Source: MPNP01 sp026710155 (lineage in GTDB: Bacteria > Pseudomonadota > Alphaproteobacteria > Rhodobacterales > Rhodobacteraceae). From it: a stretch of 64,000 nucleotides of DNA. The notes below the pieces were generated by a model. The model saw nothing but the letters and a program-made list of their open reading frames with translations. It had not been told where the DNA came from and ran no database searches. Below are positions 61,274-64,000 of this stretch, piece by piece; positions within the stretch are counted from its first letter, which is position 1; the number at the start of each line of letters is the position of its first letter. The stretch is taken from assembly GCA_965200885.1 (NCBI GenBank), contig OZ241737.1:2108001-2172000 (forward strand), given 5' to 3'. Made by a program: the position numbers and the translations under genes.

Positions 61274-61753
61274 TTATCTGGTCACGTTTTGCCATTCGCA
61301 TATCACATTGCATGTACATTTTACATAATCATCCAACCTAGTTTTGATCACAAGTCCTGGTGAAACCTCATTCCCCGAGTCATCATTGCAGGTGGCTTTA
61401 GATAATTTCTTTTGGTTTTGATATGTAATTACCTCAGGGTTTCCCACTGATATGTTTTGCCACATTGTTTGCAGCCGACTGCTTAATATACTCATTTGAT
61501 CTTGGGACAACCCTAGGTTTTCTTCCAGATCTTCAATCAAGTCTAAAATTTGATCATGATTTTCTGGTGGATCTTCCCAAACATCTCCCCAGTTATCATT
61601 TGGGGGGAGTGACGGATTAACAAAGGGTGGTGGTTGAATTTCATATTCGGGAACAAACACACCCGGCGGCAGATTATATAAATCCTGTGCTTGCCCCAAT
61701 GTAGGAAGAGCTGCCGTTGCCGCAAGGTAAACGACCAGCAGCAACCTTGTCAT
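61274..61753 (-). CDS. Exported protein with coiled-coil middle, unknown function
   Basis: From ATG 61753: MTRLLLVVYLAATAALPTLGQAQDL is a signal peptide. A Pro-rich segment (VPEYEIQPPPFVNPSLPPND), a Leu/Glu-rich helix (ILDLIEDLEENLGLSQDQMSILSSRLQTMW), and a C-terminal part with four cysteines (KATCNDDSG...DYVKCTCNVICEW) follow. Length 159 residues. It is directly upstream of the unknown fragment at 60904-61250 and may belong to the same original operon. The longer frame to 61924 has no signal-like start. Confidence 0.55.
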   Translation of the reverse strand: MTRLLLVVYLAATAALPTLGQAQDLYNLPPGVFVPEYEIQPPPFVNPSLPPNDNWGDVWEDPPENHDQILDLIEDLEENLGLSQDQMSILSSRLQTMWQNISVGNPEVITYQNQKKLSKATCNDDSGNEVSPGLVIKTRLDDYVKCTCNVICEWQNVTR

Positions 61754-62023
61754 GTATGTGACTATGTATCCTGTTCCCCCGTCATTGACAATTTTACCAC
61801 ATCCGGCTTGCAATTCTCCCGATTTAAATGATGGGGGGCAAAAGTCAAGCACCACAAATGTATTTTTCGGGGGAAGTGTAACTCTGCCAAAACCAAGGCC
61901 AGGACCCCGTGTTCCCAGGGTCAATGCTTAACAATAGCAACTATTGATACAGTTCCCGGGCAGACACCTTAAATCTTGTTAACATTGTGATAGAGTCCTT
62001 TTCCTGTCCATTTTCGGGTTCAT

Positions 62024-62614
62024 TCATGGTTTCTCTCCCAGCCTGACTGCAAGCTCTCCCATCTTGATATCATGCAGTAGTTCCAGAAATCCGGAAGCGG
62101 TAAAGGGAGGGTTCCTGTAATTTTCCTTGACTTGCAACAAGACCTTGCGTGCCTCCTTCGGATAACTGTCCCAGATCATGCCAAGGAAGGCACCCGGCCC
62201 GATGGGCTCAATTCCGAATTGGGCAAGGTATTCCCGTGGGAAGTCTCCCAGATCTTCAGTAACGTACCGTGTTTCACATTGGATGGCTGCAGCCAAAACA
62301 TGGCGATCATCCGGATCCGGGAGTTCAAGACCTGTAATGTATTGCTCAAAACTTGTTACCATTGCTTCTGGAAAATCTTTCCGCATCCTTCTTTCCTGGC
62401 CATGAATGCTGTCAATTTTGTTCGGGATTTTCCTTCTAGCACTTCTAATCCATTCGGCCAGGATACATTCGGTCCAATGAGCGCGAATCAACCCTCCGGA
62501 AAAAAAATTCAGGAAAACATCCCTGGTATAGAATGGGTACAGGATGTTTGCATCAAGCAGAACCGTGGTTGCAATGGGACTTGAGTGTTTGGGATACCCA
62601 GGAAAAATTCTCAC
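62024..62614 (-). CDS. PIN-domain toxin (VapC-like, PIN_3 type)
   Basis: A 196-residue protein from GTG 62614. PIN acidic residues: Asp in TVLLDANILYPF, Glu in ECILAEWIRSA, Asp in LPDPDDRHVLAAAI, Asp in YVTEDLGDFP. The C-terminal 60 residues form an extra helical part (GMIWDSYPKEARKVLLQVKENY). It is a predicted ribonuclease toxin. The antitoxin gene ends ten bases upstream. Frame appears intact. Confidence 0.85.
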   Translation of the reverse strand: MRIFPGYPKHSSPIATTVLLDANILYPFYTRDVFLNFFSGGLIRAHWTECILAEWIRSARRKIPNKIDSIHGQERRMRKDFPEAMVTSFEQYITGLELPDPDDRHVLAAAIQCETRYVTEDLGDFPREYLAQFGIEPIGPGAFLGMIWDSYPKEARKVLLQVKENYRNPPFTASGFLELLHDIKMGELAVRLGEKP

Positions 62615-62623
62615 CGGGTAAAT

Positions 62624-62968
62624 TCAACGGCTATCGCACTCTTGGGTCATGGCAGCCAGTTGAGCCAGCCCTTGACTGCGTTTCCGATCACGATTTCTCT
62701 TGTACTCCATCAGATCCCCGTACCGGATCTGTTTGCGTGTTCCACGCCTGACATGGGGAATCGCTTTCTCTTCCAACAGTGTATCGAGATATGATTCAGG
62801 TACATTGAGGATTGCAGCTGCTTCCCCCAAGGATAACCTGCCGGTTGGCATAATGTGTCCCAAAATCCTCTTGATGAAATCAACAAAACCGATTGCCACC
62901 CCCTCCCTTACAGGAGAAAACTGCTTCAAACCGGATTTTTTTACAATATCGCCCACGGCAAACTCCAT
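62624..62968 (-). CDS. Excisionase-type HTH antitoxin partner of PIN toxin
   Basis: A 114-residue protein whose centre (about 42-80) is a MerR/excisionase-like helix-turn-helix: RLSLGEAAAILNVPESYLDTLLEEKAIPHVRRGTRKQIRYGDLMEYKR. It sits just before the PIN gene on the same strand, the usual pair. The N-terminal AVGDIVKKSGLKQFSPVREGVAIGF precedes it and may contact the toxin. Confidence 0.78.
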   Translation of the reverse strand: MEFAVGDIVKKSGLKQFSPVREGVAIGFVDFIKRILGHIMPTGRLSLGEAAAILNVPESYLDTLLEEKAIPHVRRGTRKQIRYGDLMEYKRNRDRKRSQGLAQLAAMTQECDSR

Positions 62969-63143
62969 TTAACAATATTGACTATATCCTTGTTCATTGG
63001 AATTTTCAACATCAATTTCAACTGCGCTTATAAATCAAAAAAAGGACATGTCTTATCCGTGGGTCTATTCAGCAGGCAGCAGGAAAGATAATACTCACCA
63101 TAAATTCCTTACCATTCGACCGTGACATGACAATCACTAGCGG

Positions 63144-63374
63144 ATGGGAGACTGCCTGAATGTCTTTGTTCATTTCATTCTTGGGGTCAATCTGAAGGCT
63201 TTGGAAGGCATGGTCAGCGCGAGGTATGGAGCTGATATCGATGCTAGTGAGTACCTTCAGAAATTCATCCAGATTAAGCTGGAACTTCCGGAGGAAACCG
63301 ATGAAGCAAATCCGGAAAACCGTAAAGATGATCTTCGTCATTTGTTGATGGCATATAAGGTTTTTCCGTTTTGA
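63144..63374 (+). pseudogene. KAP-family P-loop NTPase fragment
   Basis: The frame reads VNLKALEGMVSARYGADIDASEYLQKFIQIKLELPE and then RKDDLRHLLMAYKVFPF. The ARYG-x-DIDA-x-EYL-x-KFI-x-LP pattern matches the mid-part of KAP NTPases, downstream of their Walker B. Only about 76 residues remain, without the P-loop. A short LysM-type end (FLLPAE, minus strand, near 63070) lies beside it. Confidence 0.45.
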
Positions 63375-63436
63375 TCTAGAATAAAAAGTTGAGGGGTAAG
63401 GATTGTCATCCTGTTTCCTGAACTTGTTATCCTTGC

Positions 63437-63721
63437 TCAGAATGTCTGAACGGCCCGCCTGAATGCTTCAGGCTCCCGGGCCATGACACGCAGGAGGACT
63501 TCGGCCGGACCGCTGACCGTCCGCTGCTTCTGTTCCCACTTGCGGTAGCCCGAGACACTCATCCCCAACAGGGGGGCCATCTGTTCCTGGGTCAGTTGCG
63601 CGGTCTTGCGGACCTCCCTCGGATCAATGGGGCGGTGGACACGATACCCGGCTCCTTTCCCTTCCACATGTGCAACGGCTTCCGTCATGGACTTGATCAA
63701 TTCCTCACCGAATTCCGTCAT
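63437..63721 (-). CDS. HigA/Xre-type HTH antitoxin, second copy
   Basis: A 94-residue protein identical to 12736-13020 except Arg for His in the HRPIDPREV segment and Ala for Pro in QEQMAPLLGM. The Ala version is nearer to common Xre sequences. It overlaps the toxin stop by four bases on the minus strand. The match to the left copy ends at its stop codon. Confidence 0.85.
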   Translation of the reverse strand: MTEFGEELIKSMTEAVAHVEGKGAGYRVHRPIDPREVRKTAQLTQEQMAPLLGMSVSGYRKWEQKQRTVSGPAEVLLRVMAREPEAFRRAVQTF

Positions 63722-64000
63722 TTTCCTTCCTTTCCCTTCTTCCTGAGTACTGCAGCCAGGTTTGTCAGAACATGGCGCTCCCCAGAGGAGATATCCTCCC
63801 GGGCTGCCTTGGGGTATATCATCAACAAATAAACCGGTATGGCAATTCCCCCATGGAAATACACCACCCGGGCACCACCACGCCTGCCCCTCCCCGAGGC
63901 TGCAATCCGCATCTTTCGCACACCACCGGTTCCCGGCATCTCATCACCCGCCAATGGATTCCTGGCCAGAAAGTCAATCAGTTCATGATAGCTTTAATCG
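63718..64000 (-). pseudogene. RelE/HigB-like toxin, partial, same nonsense codon
   Basis: Frame identical to the left copy (SYHELIDFLARNPLAGDEMPGTGGVRKMR to RKKGKEGK). A TAA at 63994-63996 precedes SYHELIDF, exactly as at 12461-12463. The N-terminal 20 or so codons lie beyond the window. It shares its stop region with the antitoxin start. Confidence 0.72.

Larger units (their letters stand above)
63437..64000. repeat. 564-bp duplicated HigBA segment, right copy
   Basis: An inverted, nearly identical copy of 12457-13020. It ends at the antitoxin stop on the left and is cut by the window edge on the right, so its full extent is unknown. Confidence 0.85.

Overview
The window looks like a chromosomal segment of an alphaproteobacterium. 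The evidence is gene order: glyQ-glyS-ppdK; carA divergent from a GatB/YqeY gene; a dac-tmk-holB-tatD-MBL run; a SPOR/peptidoglycan-binding/trypsin-like gene; and an AceE-like long transketolase. It has two contrasting parts. A compact, moderately AT-rich housekeeping block (about 15.8-53.7 kb) is intact. It is flanked on both sides by visibly GC-richer, decayed accessory DNA (about 1-15.4 kb and 53.9-64 kb). Several repeats occur in both flanks.

Left island: a VapB/VapC-like pair whose toxin frame breaks at a slippery A-run; AlaX-like and 1-Cys peroxiredoxin genes; an ISL3-family element inserted in the signal peptide of an ankyrin-LysM gene; an AAA ATPase joined to another ankyrin-LysM tail; a proteasome-like Ntn-hydrolase operon with an in-frame TGA; an IS630 element that splits a membrane-protein gene and itself carries a 140-bp nested insertion; an Uma2-like pseudogene; a MITE-like element with perfect 20-bp inverted ends; a HigBA-like module with a nonsense toxin; a two-gene cassette (DUF2513-like plus a deoxyribosyltransferase/TIR-like protein) that looks like a defence unit; and a truncated second ISL3 copy.

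Core block: VOC protein, tRNA-Ser(GGA), cobalt-type nitrile hydratase with ribokinase, a trypsin-like protein that has lost its catalytic His and Ser, glycyl-tRNA synthetase, PPDK, SleB-like hydrolase, glmM, UbiH-like hydroxylase, ilvC, carA, YqeY, ctaD, lipB, tRNA-Leu(GAG) with a 166-bp tandem duplication, a polyamine-type ABC transporter, an AEC carrier, the dac-tmk-holB-tatD-MBL operon, tRNA-Ser(UGA), a transketolase, a Fic protein with its probable operator, and a MaoC/HTD2-like hydratase.

Right island: paired dispersed repeats, broken yedK next to a UmuD-like gene with Arg in place of the catalytic Lys, an IS5-family element, several ankyrin-LysM relics, a HEPN/Abi-like gene, a NYN-domain gene, a PIN toxin with its antitoxin, a KAP-like fragment, and a second, inverted, near-identical copy of the HigBA module that runs off the window.

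The recurrent theme is a family of secreted ankyrin-repeat proteins ending in a LysM-like module, seen in at least seven copies or relics. Together with the IS load and toxin genes this fits a host-associated (for example invertebrate symbiont) lifestyle, but that lifestyle is an inference.
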